Below, piece after piece: positions 8,753-17,113 of a stretch of DNA of 36,665 nucleotides. Position numbers and translations under genes: made by a program. The notes below the pieces were generated by a model. That model did not search any database. It was not told the origin of the DNA and worked only from the letters and a program-made list of their open reading frames with translations. This DNA comes from Candidatus Alangreenwoodia gallinarii (lineage in GTDB: Bacteria > Bacillota > Clostridia > Peptostreptococcales > Anaerovoracaceae), in assembly GCA_904398315.1 (NCBI GenBank), contig CAJFPD010000153.1:1-36665 (forward strand). Reading direction: 5' to 3'. The stretch's first letter is position 1; the number at the start of each line of letters is the position of its first letter.

Positions 8753-9159
8753 AATATACCTCTTTCTTTTCTGATTTTGCCGAGCATGTAAACTGATCCG
8801 GCTCACGTGATCTGCGGACCTGACTCACGCGGTCCGCGGTTGCCGGTCTGTGATTTTTTCTGTAATTTTATAGTAATCCATCCGATTTTCGGGGTCTACA
8901 GGGACAGCGGCTTTTATACAGAAAAATTTGTCTTTTTTATCATACCGACGTATTTTATCCGCATATTTTTTCGTCTCATCGATATTTATCCAAATGTTTT
9001 CTCATACTGTACTTTTTCGATGCCGCTGCGCTATAATGAAAACAGAACCTGCATGACGGAACAGTACGACAACACAGCAGCACCCCCGGGCGCAGTGATA
9101 CGGACGGCGAAGTGACAGGACAGCGTCATGGCGGCAGGAAAGAAAAGAAAGGATTTTTT
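8753..9159. other. Intergenic region between the divergent ATP-grasp and PAP2 genes
   Basis: No convincing gene lies here. GCGGACC (8814-8820) and GGTCCGC (8831-8837) form an inverted repeat in the probable leader of the minus-strand gene, next to a TCACGTGA palindrome (8803-8810). On the plus strand a TATAAT (9032-9037) may be the -10 of the PAP2 promoter, but no good -35 is visible at 16-18 bases. A plus-strand open frame (8807-9115) lacks a ribosome site and family resemblance, so I left it out. Confidence 0.5.
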
Positions 9160-9678
9160 ATGATGACACTGGAACTCAATATCCTGGACTGGATTCAGAC
9201 GCTTCATACCTCATTCGGCGATTCTCTCATGATCTTTTTCACGAATCTCGGAAACAGAGGACTGGTCTGGATTATTCTGGACATTCTTCTGCTGATCTTT
9301 CCGAAAACCAGACGGACGGGAATCGCCGTGACATTTGCCCTGATTCTGGAGCTGATCCTGTGCAACGGTCTTCTGAAACCCCTGGTGGGAAGAACACGTC
9401 CCTTTGATATCAATACGGATGTTGCGCTGCTGATTCATCCCCCGGCCGATTTTTCCTTTCCCTCCGGCCATACCGCTTCTTCCTTCGCAGCTGCCTCGGC
9501 CCTGTGCTTTGCAAAAAGCCGGCTGCGTTTCCCCGCGCTGATCCTGGCCGCCCTGATCGCCTTTTCGCGTCTGTACCTCTACGTACATTTTCCATCCGAC
9601 GTTCTGGCGGGAATTCTTCTGGGCATCCTCACCGGCGCCGCAGGCACCCTGCTTAGCCGCAGAGTGATCCCGTCGTAA
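9160..9678 (+). CDS. PAP2 family membrane phosphatase
   Basis: A 172-residue membrane protein with the three parts of the PAP2 (type 2 phosphatidic acid phosphatase) active site: KPLVGRTRP, PSGHTAS and SRLYLYVHFPSD. The two histidines and the arginines needed for catalysis are present, and several membrane segments surround them. Members dephosphorylate lipid phosphates such as undecaprenyl diphosphate or phosphatidylglycerol phosphate at the membrane. BcrC/UppP-like recycling of the wall carrier lipid is a reasonable guess, not shown by sequence. ATG 9160 has AAAGGA (9148-9153) six bases upstream, which decides against the earlier start at 9112. Confidence 0.9.
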   Translation: MMTLELNILDWIQTLHTSFGDSLMIFFTNLGNRGLVWIILDILLLIFPKTRRTGIAVTFALILELILCNGLLKPLVGRTRPFDINTDVALLIHPPADFSFPSGHTASSFAAASALCFAKSRLRFPALILAALIAFSRLYLYVHFPSDVLAGILLGILTGAAGTLLSRRVIPS

Positions 9679-9748
9679 CAGACGGATATCTCCGGCGTTC
9701 TTCTCAGCCCTGCTTTTCCCCGGCCGGCGTCAGCCCGTCCGCTTTCTT

Positions 9749-9791
9749 CCGGCCGTGTAAAAACTAAGTATACATACTTCTGCACGGCCGG
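9749..9791. repeat. Nested inverted repeats upstream of the SLH gene
   Basis: CCGGCCGTG (9749-9757) pairs perfectly with CACGGCCGG (9783-9791). Inside, AAGTAT (9766-9771) pairs with ATACTT (9774-9779). No T-run follows, so it is a poor terminator for the PAP2 gene. It ends about 29 bases before a TATACT box (9820-9825), a good place for a regulator-binding site of the SLH gene. Confidence 0.45.
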
Positions 9792-9872
9792 CGATATAGT
9801 CTCTCTCTTCAGAACATGCTATACTGAAACTGTAATCACTTTCCAACGAATGCTCTGAAAGGAGAGATTTTT

Positions 9873-11006
9873 ATGAAAAAAATACTGTCGGCCGCCCTCG
9901 CCGCGGCTCTCATATTTTCGCTGTCTCTGACCGCATCGGCAGCGGAAGAAAGTGCGGGCAGCATGGACAATTTCCGTCCCTCTGCGGACTACAGCGGCCA
10001 GTTCACCGACGTGGCCTCCTCGGACTGGGAATATTCCGATGTTTCCACCTGCTATGAATACAATCTGATGCAGGGAATGACAGCTTCTTCCTTCCAGCCC
10101 GACGGAAATCTGAGTGTCGCGCAGGCCATCGTCATGGCCGACCGGATTCACGAGATCTATTACACCGGTCAGAGCACCATCGAAAACGGATCGCCGTGGT
10201 ATCAGCCTTATGTGGACTACGCCGCGGAAAACGGCATTCTGGAAGCCGGAACCTTTTCCGACTACAACGCGCCGGTAACCCGCGCCCAGATGGCTCTGAT
10301 GCTCTACAACGCACTGCCGGCATCGGAATTTACCGAAATCAATACGATCGATCGTATGAGCTTCGGCAGTTTCGGGGAAAGCGCCGGCTACGAGACGGTC
10401 GATAAAATCCTTCAGCTCTACCGGGCCGGCATCGTGACGGGAAACGATATCTACGGATCGTTCCTTCCTGAAAATTCCATTACCCGGGCGGAATCTTCAG
10501 CGATTTTAGCCCGTACCGCCGTTCCGGAGCAGCGCAGGCACATCACTCTCGTCCGCGACGGATACAGCAGTGATCTCCTTCCGCATGTGGATCTCATACT
10601 TCCTCACGGTATGGAGACAATTTCCGACGACGGTCTCACCACATTCATCGGAGACTCCGCGCTGGCCGTCGTCAGTTCCGAATATGACGCAGAGCTGGAA
10701 GGAATCAATATCACGGAGATATATCCGAATGACTACGGCCAGGCTCTGCAGGAAGGTTTCATCGACAGCGGTTCCTCACTCACCGGAATATCCTCCGAAT
10801 CCGTCAGCTTCGCGACGATGCCGGTCTACCGCACCACAGGAACCTACACCTCGCCGGATCTCACCATGGACTGCGTCATCTATGCCTGGATCTCTCAGGA
10901 TGGTCACATGAATATCATCGCGCTTCTGTCAGATGACGATACTGTCCTGAAGACGATGGCCAATGATCTGCGCATCTACGGTACCTCTGTCACTCAGAAA
11001 CTGTAG
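9873..11006 (+). CDS. Exported SLH-domain protein
   Basis: A 377-residue protein with a clear Sec signal peptide (MKKILSAALAAAL... ending about ASA at 23). Three S-layer-homology repeats follow at about residues 43-95 (FTDVASSDW ... LSVAQAIVMADRI), 105-150 (PWYQPYVDYAAENGI ... VTRAQMALMLYNAL) and 170-220 (ILQLYRAGIVTG ... ITRAESSAILAR). SLH repeats hold proteins to pyruvylated secondary wall polymers. The C-terminal 150 residues show no family I recognise. AAGGAGAG precedes the ATG at good spacing. A possible -10 (TATACT, 9820-9825) lacks a good -35. The gene is intact to its stop, just before the broken sigG. Confidence 0.9.
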   Translation: MKKILSAALAAALIFSLSLTASAAEESAGSMDNFRPSADYSGQFTDVASSDWEYSDVSTCYEYNLMQGMTASSFQPDGNLSVAQAIVMADRIHEIYYTGQSTIENGSPWYQPYVDYAAENGILEAGTFSDYNAPVTRAQMALMLYNALPASEFTEINTIDRMSFGSFGESAGYETVDKILQLYRAGIVTGNDIYGSFLPENSITRAESSAILARTAVPEQRRHITLVRDGYSSDLLPHVDLILPHGMETISDDGLTTFIGDSALAVVSSEYDAELEGINITEIYPNDYGQALQEGFIDSGSSLTGISSESVSFATMPVYRTTGTYTSPDLTMDCVIYAWISQDGHMNIIALLSDDDTVLKTMANDLRIYGTSVTQKL

Positions 11007-11074
11007 CATATCCGCGGTGTTAGCCGGGCTCTCCGCATTTTCTGCGTTGTCCTCACCTTCCGACATTCATCCCG

Positions 11075-11560
11075 ATGATTATCGGTGAGGTACGCCGTTA
11101 TCTCAGAGACAATAACGCCATGCGCGTCAGCCGCTCGCTGCGCGATCTGGCCTATCGCGCCCTGCGCGCCAGGGAGCAGCTGATTCATAAACTTCAGAGA
11201 GAGCCTTCCGTCGACGAAATCGCAGCGGAGATCGAATCGCCCCGAGAGGAGGTCGTCCGGGCGCTGGACGCCATTCAGGACACCGTCTCCCTGTACGAGC
11301 CGATCTTTCACGATGACGGAGATCCCGTCTTTATCATGGATCAGATCCGCGACAGCAAAAATACGGATGAAAACTGGATGACCAGTCTCTCTCTGTCAGA
11401 GGCCATGGCCCGGCTCAATCCCAGAGAACGCTATATTCTCGACCGGCGCTTCTTCGACGGCAAGACGCAGACAGAAGTGGCCGATGAGATCGGTATCTCC
11501 CAGGCTCAGGTAAGCCGTCTCGAAAAAAATGCGCTGCAGTATATGCAGAAATATGTATAA
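11075..11560 (+). pseudogene. sigG: 5'-truncated sporulation sigma factor SigG
   Basis: The open frame reads MIIGEVRRYLRDNN, then RVSRSLRDLAYRAL, ALDAIQD.VSLYEPIF and GISQAQVSRLEKNAL, which match sigma-G from the end of region 2.4 through regions 3 and 4. Full SigG is about 260 residues; here only about 161 remain, and about 100 N-terminal residues holding core-binding region 2 are absent. The frame continues upstream through TFIP to a TAG at 11021, with no more homology. The complete SLH gene ends at 11006, so the lost part is not hidden in another frame. ATG 11075 has no ribosome site. The 161 codons have no stop or shift, so the loss may be recent, or the remnant may be retained. A regulatory sigma fragment is a less likely reading. 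Confidence 0.75.
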
Positions 11561-11571
11561 CCGGAAAAGAA

Positions 11572-11628
11572 AAACAGACTGAGGCCCCGCCGCGGATTTT
11601 TCGTCCGCGGCGGGGCCTCAGTCTGTTT
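11572..11628. terminator. Bidirectional terminator, 25-bp perfect stem
   Basis: The arms 11572-11596 and 11604-11628 are perfect reverse complements around a 7-base loop (TTTTTCG). On the minus strand the stem is followed by a T-rich tract (complement of GAAAAGAAAA, 11563-11572), so it ends the LTA-synthase-like gene; on the plus strand it follows the sigG remnant but has only TTT after it. The core is very GC-rich (GAGGCCCCGCCGCGGA). Confidence 0.85.
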
Positions 11629-11728
11629 CGGTTCGTATTTACTCTGTTTTTGTTATCCGGCCGGCCTGCTTTCCGGTGCAGTCACAAGTCACAGCACAGA
11701 ATTACCTCCCGGTACGGAACCGCGCTCC

Positions 11729-13945
11729 TCACGAAGCCCCGTCGGTGCGGATATCCGCTTCCAGCTCCTCGTCGCTGAGCTCGGATTCCAGCAGCTGATT
11801 GATACTGTCATCCTCACCGTAACGTTCTGCTCTGACCGCCCCGTCCGGATACCAGATCCACATACCTGCGGAACTCAGATGCGTCTTCTGGCTGCTCATC
11901 TGAATCACTTCGATCTCATCTCCCGGATCGGCGGAGATGCCTTCCTCTGTCCGTATTCTTCCGGAATTCAGATAGACCGTATCGACCTGTTTTCCGTTGA
12001 TGAAAATCTTGCTGGCTGTCGTAAAGTTTTCGCCGGTTACATACAGATAATCTCCCATGGATACGATATTGCTGACGGTAATCGGATCGATTCCCATCTT
12101 CATATCCGTCTTTTCAAACGGCTTTTCTCCTCCGTAAGCGTAGCATTCTCCATAGAGAATATCATACTGCAGCTCATACAGCGACGTATAGTAACTGCTG
12201 CTGTCCTGCATCAGCTGATGCAGCGAAGTGATCACGCCGCGGTGCATATCGAGCTGATCGAGCACATAGGAATAGAGCTGATATGTGGTCAGATCCTTAT
12301 CCTGCTGCGCCAGACCGAAATTATCCCAGACGACATATTCCGTCTGATAGATATTTCCGTTCTCCAGATCCTCCGGCTCGATGCTGAACTTCGGCAGATG
12401 ATCGCCGTACACGACGAGAACGCACGGTTCCTCCGATGCGGAAAGAGTATCCGTCAGCTCACCCAGGAATTCGTCCATCTCGTGGATCTGATTGACATAA
12501 TATTCAAATCCTACCGCTTCTTCTTCGTTAAATCCGCTCACCGTAATCGTCTGATCCGGATCGATGACTTCCTTCGGATACTTGCCGTGTCCCTGCACGG
12601 AAACGGCAAACACGAAGTCCTGTTCCTCCGTAGACTCCATCGCCTTGGTGATTTCACCCGTAAGGCACTTATCCTTCGCCCAGTCCAGAGGATTGCGCTC
12701 CACATTCTGCATATATTCCACCGACGTATAGGAATCAAATCCGAGGTTCGGATAGACGAGATAACGTCCGTAGAACTTGCCCGTGTGGTTATGTATCGCA
12801 TGGGTCGAATATCCGTAATCCTTGAGATCGTACGCTACAGACTCCGACGTGGTTTCTCTCATGATCGTCGTAAACGGATATTCTCCCGGTCCGAAATATT
12901 CGAGACTCATCCCCGACAGCACTTCAAATTCCGTATTCGCAGTGCCTGCGCCGAAAGACGGCGTCGTCAGGAAACCAGATGTATAATTCTCTTTCATCGA
13001 GGTGAAATTCGGAACCGGATTTTCCGAATAAGTCACTCCCTTCAGATGATTGACATCGAAAAACGATTCCATCTGCAGGAAAATGATATTCGGTGTCTCC
13101 TCTGTGGCGTGATCCGAGCGGACGACTTCCGCATTTCCGCCCTTCGCTTCGATCTCATCCACGATCGCTCCGATGCTGTCGCTGCTGTAATCATCAGGTT
13201 CGGAAATTCCCCGGTCCACCACGCTGCAGGCGAAGCAGTAGGCGAATCCGTAATTTTTATACGCATCCTGAATGTTATGAAACGTCGTAGCAAGCGAACC
13301 GGAGGAAACAGAAAGCACCGTAGCCGCCGACAGCGCGACACCCAGAACGGCAATCGATGCCAGTGCCTTCACCGGCTTCCGTTTCTTCTTCGGCGCCTTG
13401 ATAAAAATGAAGACGATGGCGGCCGCCAGCAGCATGAGACCCGCTCCGATCAGGATCAGCTGCGTCTTCGTAAAATATACGGTGACGATGCTCATGACAT
13501 TTTTAAACGTTCTGAAATCCATTGCATTCAGCGGAGTCGTCCTGAATCCCAGCAGAACACAGTTTGTAATGCCCAGTCCCAGCCAGATCAGCGATACCAG
13601 CGCAAAGACGAATTCCTTTTTCCGGAACAGAAGGGCCACTGACAGCGTTACGATAACGATCAGCGAATTGTACAGAAACAGCAGCGGATGCTGTACCAGA
13701 TATCCTATTCCCGCAATTACGGAACGCCTGCTCAGCATCTCCACGATCAGATAAAGAAAAAGACCCAGACCGATGGAAAAGAGAAACGGACGCTCTTCCC
13801 ATCTGCGTATCTGTGCCAGTATTCCCGCGCCGGTCCTGCCGGCCGCTTTTTTCATTCTCCGCAGGCCGGATTCCGTTCCGTCACCGGATTTTCCTGCGCC
13901 GTGCTTCATTTTTTCCCGCATAGTTCTCAACATCGATTTTTCCAT
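11729..13945 (-). CDS. Lipoteichoic-acid-synthase-like sulfatase-fold membrane enzyme with C-terminal IPT/TIG-like domain
   Basis: 738 residues: a polar basic N-terminus, five membrane segments between about residues 53 and 215, then an extracellular sulfatase domain. Catalytic features of the LtaS group are visible: metal ligand E293 (QMESF), the probable nucleophile T335 (FGAGTANTEFEVLSG), SVQGHGKYP (449-457) and D515-H516 (VVYGDHLP). LtaS moves glycerol phosphate from phosphatidylglycerol onto teichoic acid. Unlike the usual family length, about 130 residues follow, including a segment near 625-705 (ITVSNIVSMGDYLYVTGENF ... IFINGKQV) that looks like an IPT/TIG immunoglobulin-like fold. Its substrate could be LTA or another phosphoglycerol acceptor. 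Start ATG 13945 has GGGGG upstream; ATG 13933 is possible. Confidence 0.88.
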   Translation of the reverse strand: MEKSMLRTMREKMKHGAGKSGDGTESGLRRMKKAAGRTGAGILAQIRRWEERPFLFSIGLGLFLYLIVEMLSRRSVIAGIGYLVQHPLLFLYNSLIVIVTLSVALLFRKKEFVFALVSLIWLGLGITNCVLLGFRTTPLNAMDFRTFKNVMSIVTVYFTKTQLILIGAGLMLLAAAIVFIFIKAPKKKRKPVKALASIAVLGVALSAATVLSVSSGSLATTFHNIQDAYKNYGFAYCFACSVVDRGISEPDDYSSDSIGAIVDEIEAKGGNAEVVRSDHATEETPNIIFLQMESFFDVNHLKGVTYSENPVPNFTSMKENYTSGFLTTPSFGAGTANTEFEVLSGMSLEYFGPGEYPFTTIMRETTSESVAYDLKDYGYSTHAIHNHTGKFYGRYLVYPNLGFDSYTSVEYMQNVERNPLDWAKDKCLTGEITKAMESTEEQDFVFAVSVQGHGKYPKEVIDPDQTITVSGFNEEEAVGFEYYVNQIHEMDEFLGELTDTLSASEEPCVLVVYGDHLPKFSIEPEDLENGNIYQTEYVVWDNFGLAQQDKDLTTYQLYSYVLDQLDMHRGVITSLHQLMQDSSSYYTSLYELQYDILYGECYAYGGEKPFEKTDMKMGIDPITVSNIVSMGDYLYVTGENFTTASKIFINGKQVDTVYLNSGRIRTEEGISADPGDEIEVIQMSSQKTHLSSAGMWIWYPDGAVRAERYGEDDSINQLLESELSDEELEADIRTDGAS

Positions 13946-14150
13946 AATTTCTACCCCCGGTTACCCCCTGTTTCCGGGTCAATCCCCTTTCCGCACAGGA
14001 CGAAAACGGACACAGGCAGGACCGGGACATACCGGCTGCAGAAAGAATCCGGCAGGGCTGTAACAGAACTCCCGGCCTGATCTGCAGCTTTCTGTGCTGA
14101 AATCCTTCTTCTGTCCGTAAAATGCCTGTAAAAATCATGTTATCAGAACG

Positions 14151-14179
14151 ATTTTAGCTTTGCGGCAATGAAAAGTCAA
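14151..14179 (-). promoter_or_regulatory. SigA-type promoter of the LTA-synthase-like gene
   Basis: TTGACT (complement of 14174-14179), 17 bases, TAAAAT (complement of 14151-14156). It points at the gene starting at 13945 and predicts an unusually long leader of about 200 bases. In that leader CAGAAAG and CTTTCTG could pair at long range, but I see no known riboswitch. Confidence 0.75.
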
Positions 14180-14222
14180 TCGGATTACAGCATTCATAAG
14201 AAAATCTTAATGAAGCCGTAGC

Positions 14223-14405
14223 TCAGTTCTGTTTCCGTACGATCGCATATTCGTCATACAGAAGATAATAGGGACAGTCGCGGAAAGTATCTGTCAGAAA
14301 TTTCTCCATTTCATCCTCATCGAGACTGATATCACAGAAATACGTTCCGTATTCCTCATCGTACCGGTAATACATACAAGTCTCACAGGATGCCGCCTTT
14401 TTCAT
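14223..14405 (-). CDS. Small four-cysteine protein (DUF6472-like), last gene of the thi operon
   Basis: Sixty residues with cysteines at 7, 10, 24 and 44 (SCETC ... YFCDI ... RDCPYY), a spacing that suggests a bound zinc, and a run of acidic residues (DEDEME). The pattern CxxC-YYxYDEEY ... DEDEMEKF ... DCPYY ... DEYxIVRKQ is one I recall from DUF6472, a small uncharacterised Clostridia family. The ATG at 14405 lies inside the end of thiE (overlap 23 bases) with GGGGG in front of it, so translation is probably coupled. Function is unknown; the tie to thiamin genes may be chance or shared only in this lineage. Confidence 0.8.
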   Translation of the reverse strand: MKKAASCETCMYYRYDEEYGTYFCDISLDEDEMEKFLTDTFRDCPYYLLYDEYAIVRKQN

Positions 14406-15072
14406 AAAAATCCCCCTTCATCATCTGAGACATGATACAGGCTCCTGCAGCTCCCGCATCCTTTACAAATCTGATATTTGCCCTGCTGATGCCTCCGATT
14501 CCGTAGACAGGAATGGAGACGGCTGACACGATTTCTGTGAGAAAATCCGTTCCTCTCGGCTCCGCGCCTTTTTTGCAGTCTGTGGCAAAGATGTGACCCG
14601 CTGTAATATAGTCCGCACCGAGTCTTTCCGCTTCTTCCGCCTCGCCGCGTGAGTGAACCGACGCGCCGACGATATCGAACAGGCTGAGTATGCCGGTCCT
14701 GCCCTCCGGCTTTCCGGGCGCCACAGCTTTCCCTCTGTCTTCCTCTCTCCGGCCCGTATCGCAGTTCAGCTCACGCAGAACAGAAAGCGGCAGATGGATT
14801 TTCCGGCAGCCGAGCTCTGACGCCGCATTGACAAAATTATGCAGAACACATTCCGTACCGTGCGCTTCACAGATTTTCAATACCCGGCGTGCCAGCGGGA
14901 GATACTCCTCCTCCGTCATATCTTTTTCCCTTACGATCACAGCGTCCGCGCCGGATGATGCAATCCGCCCGATTCGCTCAAAATAATCTCCCGCGGACAG
15001 ATAACGGTTCGTCACGGCGATGATACGGAACGGCGTTTTTTCTTTCTGCACGCTTTCTCTATACATAGACAT
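14383..15072 (-). CDS. thiE: Thiamine-phosphate synthase (ThiE/TenI family)
   Basis: A TIM-barrel protein of 229 residues. IIAVTNRYL, GADAVIVREKDM, a pyrophosphate-region equivalent around VGASVHSR, ADYITAGHIFATDCK and the final VYGIGGI ... GAAGACIMS match the ThiE/TenI fold. ThiE couples thiazole phosphate and HMP-PP to thiamin phosphate; TenI relatives aromatise the thiazole or salvage thiamin. Being the only such gene in an operon that makes thiazole, it could be either; HTEC/HNF instead of the usual N-D pair near residues 90-100 leans slightly toward a TenI-like member. Its start overlaps the end of thiH (14 bases), so the genes are coupled. Confidence 0.82.
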   Translation of the reverse strand: MSMYRESVQKEKTPFRIIAVTNRYLSAGDYFERIGRIASSGADAVIVREKDMTEEEYLPLARRVLKICEAHGTECVLHNFVNAASELGCRKIHLPLSVLRELNCDTGRREEDRGKAVAPGKPEGRTGILSLFDIVGASVHSRGEAEEAERLGADYITAGHIFATDCKKGAEPRGTDFLTEIVSAVSIPVYGIGGISRANIRFVKDAGAAGACIMSQMMKGDFYEKGGIL

Positions 15073-16243
15073 AATCGTTCATCACCGGCTGAAGCCCGCG
15101 TTCCCGGATAGCGCGGTACACTTCATCCACACTTCTTCCGTCGGAGATGATGAACTGCTCATCTCCTTTTTCCTCGATCTCCTCCACATGGCTCCCGATT
15201 CCGGTGCTGACGCCGGCTGAAATTTTAGTCGCTGCCAGGCCGATAACGTGATCGCGGAAATTTTTTCCTTCACGCGTCGAAATCGTAATGCCGGCAAAAG
15301 GCATGAAAATACGGTAAGCCAGGATAACCTGCAGGAGCTGCCTTTCATGAACATCCTTCGGATTTATCTCGTCGTGGTTGACCGTCGGACGGAGACGCGG
15401 ACAGGAAAAAGCGATCTCCGCATGAGGATACTTTTTCTGTATCAGACTGGCATGCATACCCGTGGCAAACGCATCCTTCCTGAAATCGGAAAGTCCCAGA
15501 AGAGCAGCAAAACCGACTCCTCTCATGCCGCCGCGTATGGCCCTTTCCTGAGTGCAGAAACGATAGGGAAAGACTCTCTTATGACCGCCAAGATGCAGTG
15601 TCTCGTATTTTTCCGCGTTGTAAGTCTCCTGAAAAACCGTGATGAAATCCGCTCCGCATTCGTGGAGATAAGCGTACTCATCGGAATTCATAGGATAGAC
15701 CTCCAGACCGATCAGACGAAAATATTTTTTTGCAATCCGGCAGGCCTCTCCGATGTATTTCACATCCGACATTTTTCGGCTCTCCCCGGTGAGAATCAGT
15801 ATTTCCTCCAGCCCCGTCTCCGCGATAGCCTGCATCTCCTTTTCGATCTCATCGAAACGGAGTTTCGCCCGCCGTATTTTATTGCGGCAGTTGAAACCGC
15901 AGTATACGCAGTAATTTTCACAGTAATTGGAGATATACAGAGGCGTAAACATGTAGACGGAATTTCCGAAATGTTTTCTCGTCTCCGACAGCGCGCGCTG
16001 TGCCATCGCCTCCAGCATAGGTTCCGCCGCCGGAGACAGAAGAGCACCGAAATCATCAGGAGAAAGAATGTCCTTTGCCAGAGCCGCCTCCACGTCCCTT
16101 TGCGTATACCTCTGCGGATCATAAGCCTCCATCGCGCTGAGCACTTCTTCCATGATGACGGAATCTTTCAGTACCTCCATATCCGGCAGATATTCCATAG
16201 AGCTCTCCGGATACCGCTTCTCTTTTTTTTCTTCCTTTTCCAT
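15059..16243 (-). CDS. thiH: 2-iminoacetate synthase ThiH (radical SAM tyrosine lyase)
   Basis: Radical SAM enzyme of 394 residues. The [4Fe-4S] ligands are C108, C112 and C115 in NYCENYCVYCGF. It cleaves tyrosine to dehydroglycine (2-iminoacetate) and p-cresol, giving ThiG its glycine-derived unit; this is the anaerobe's route, in place of the ThiO oxidase. The C-terminal biotin/thiamin-synthesis (BATS) part with SCPRLRP and STREGKNFRD is present. It is 96 bases downstream of thiG, the widest gap in the operon, without a visible terminator or promoter in that gap. Confidence 0.95.
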   Translation of the reverse strand: MEKEEKKEKRYPESSMEYLPDMEVLKDSVIMEEVLSAMEAYDPQRYTQRDVEAALAKDILSPDDFGALLSPAAEPMLEAMAQRALSETRKHFGNSVYMFTPLYISNYCENYCVYCGFNCRNKIRRAKLRFDEIEKEMQAIAETGLEEILILTGESRKMSDVKYIGEACRIAKKYFRLIGLEVYPMNSDEYAYLHECGADFITVFQETYNAEKYETLHLGGHKRVFPYRFCTQERAIRGGMRGVGFAALLGLSDFRKDAFATGMHASLIQKKYPHAEIAFSCPRLRPTVNHDEINPKDVHERQLLQVILAYRIFMPFAGITISTREGKNFRDHVIGLAATKISAGVSTGIGSHVEEIEEKGDEQFIISDGRSVDEVYRAIRERGLQPVMNDYVYV

Positions 16244-16339
16244 ATTTCATCCTTCTTTCTCATTCCGTTTCTGCAGCTGTCCGTTTTCCGGCGTTCCGCT
16301 TTTTACAGTTTGCAGCCGCCGTTCTTTCTGCGTCAGCAC

Positions 16340-17113
16340 TCAGTCCCCAAGAAAACCGGTAAGCGGTGACGAAGCGGATGCTCCGCGGCTGAGAATGCGT
16401 CCCATTCCCGCCAGATATGCGGCACGCCCGGCCTCTATCGCTTTCCGGAATGCGCCGGCCATTGCGGGAATATCCCCCGCTGTGGCGATGGCTGTATTAG
16501 CCATGACAGCCGCCGCCCCCATCTCCATCGCTTCACAGGCCTGAGACGGTCTTCCGATTCCGGCGTCCACGATGACAGGCAGATCGATCTCATCGATCAT
16601 GATCTGTATGAACTCTTTTGTGCACAGACCTTTATTCGACCCGATCGGCGCACCCAGAGGCATGACAGCCGCTGCGCCGGCGCTCTGGAGGTCACGCGCC
16701 GTATTCAGATCTGGATACATGTACGGCATGACGATAAACCCCTCTTCCGCCAGGCGCTCTGTGGCCTTTACCGTCTCATAATTGTCCGGCAGGAGATACT
16801 TTGAGTCCCGTATCACCTCAACTTTTACAAAATCGCCGCAGCCCGCCTCTCTGGCCAGACGGGCGATACGCACAGCCTCATCGGCGTTCCGCGCTCCTGA
16901 CGTATTTGGAAGGAGCGTTATTCCGTCCGGAATATAGTCGAGGATATTGTCCTCATCCGTATTGACTCTGCGCAGCGCCAGAGTGATGATCTCCGCTCCG
17001 GCGTATTCCACCGCAGCGCGGATCAGTTCCAGATCGTATTTTCCGGATCCGAGGATAAAACGCGAGTGAAACTCGTGTCCTCCGATTATCAGTTTATCTT
17101 CCTTCTGATTCAT
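16340..17113 (-). CDS. thiG: Thiazole synthase ThiG
   Basis: A 257-residue TIM barrel, full length for Thi[12 protein letters not shown], the NTSGA motif, VKVEVIRDS (holding the Schiff-base lysine) and [17 protein letters not shown] are all present. It builds the thiazole phosphate carboxylate from deoxyxylulose phosphate, dehydroglycine and sulfur from ThiS. ATG 17113 has a strong GAGGAGG in front and overlaps the end of thiF by 20 bases. Confidence 0.97.
   Translation of the reverse strand: MNQKEDKLIIGGHEFHSRFILGSGKYDLELIRAAVEYAGAEIITLALRRVNTDEDNILDYIPDGITLLPNTSGARNADEAVRIARLAREAGCGDFVKVEVIRDSKYLLPDNYETVKATERLAEEGFIVMPYMYPDLNTARDLQSAGAAAVMPLGAPIGSNKGLCTKEFIQIMIDEIDLPVIVDAGIGRPSQACEAMEMGAAAVMANTAIATAGDIPAMAGAFRKAIEAGRAAYLAGMGRILSRGASASSPLTGFLGD

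Noticed and set aside
8807-9115. 102-codon plus-strand open frame in the 8.8-9.1 kb gap
   Set aside because: No ribosome site, unusual composition (Phe/Ile/Cys-rich) and no family match.
11879-13642. 587-codon plus-strand open frame opposite the LTA-synthase-like gene
   Set aside because: Antisense shadow: Arg/Ile/His-rich with no domain, while the minus-strand frame has intact catalytic motifs.
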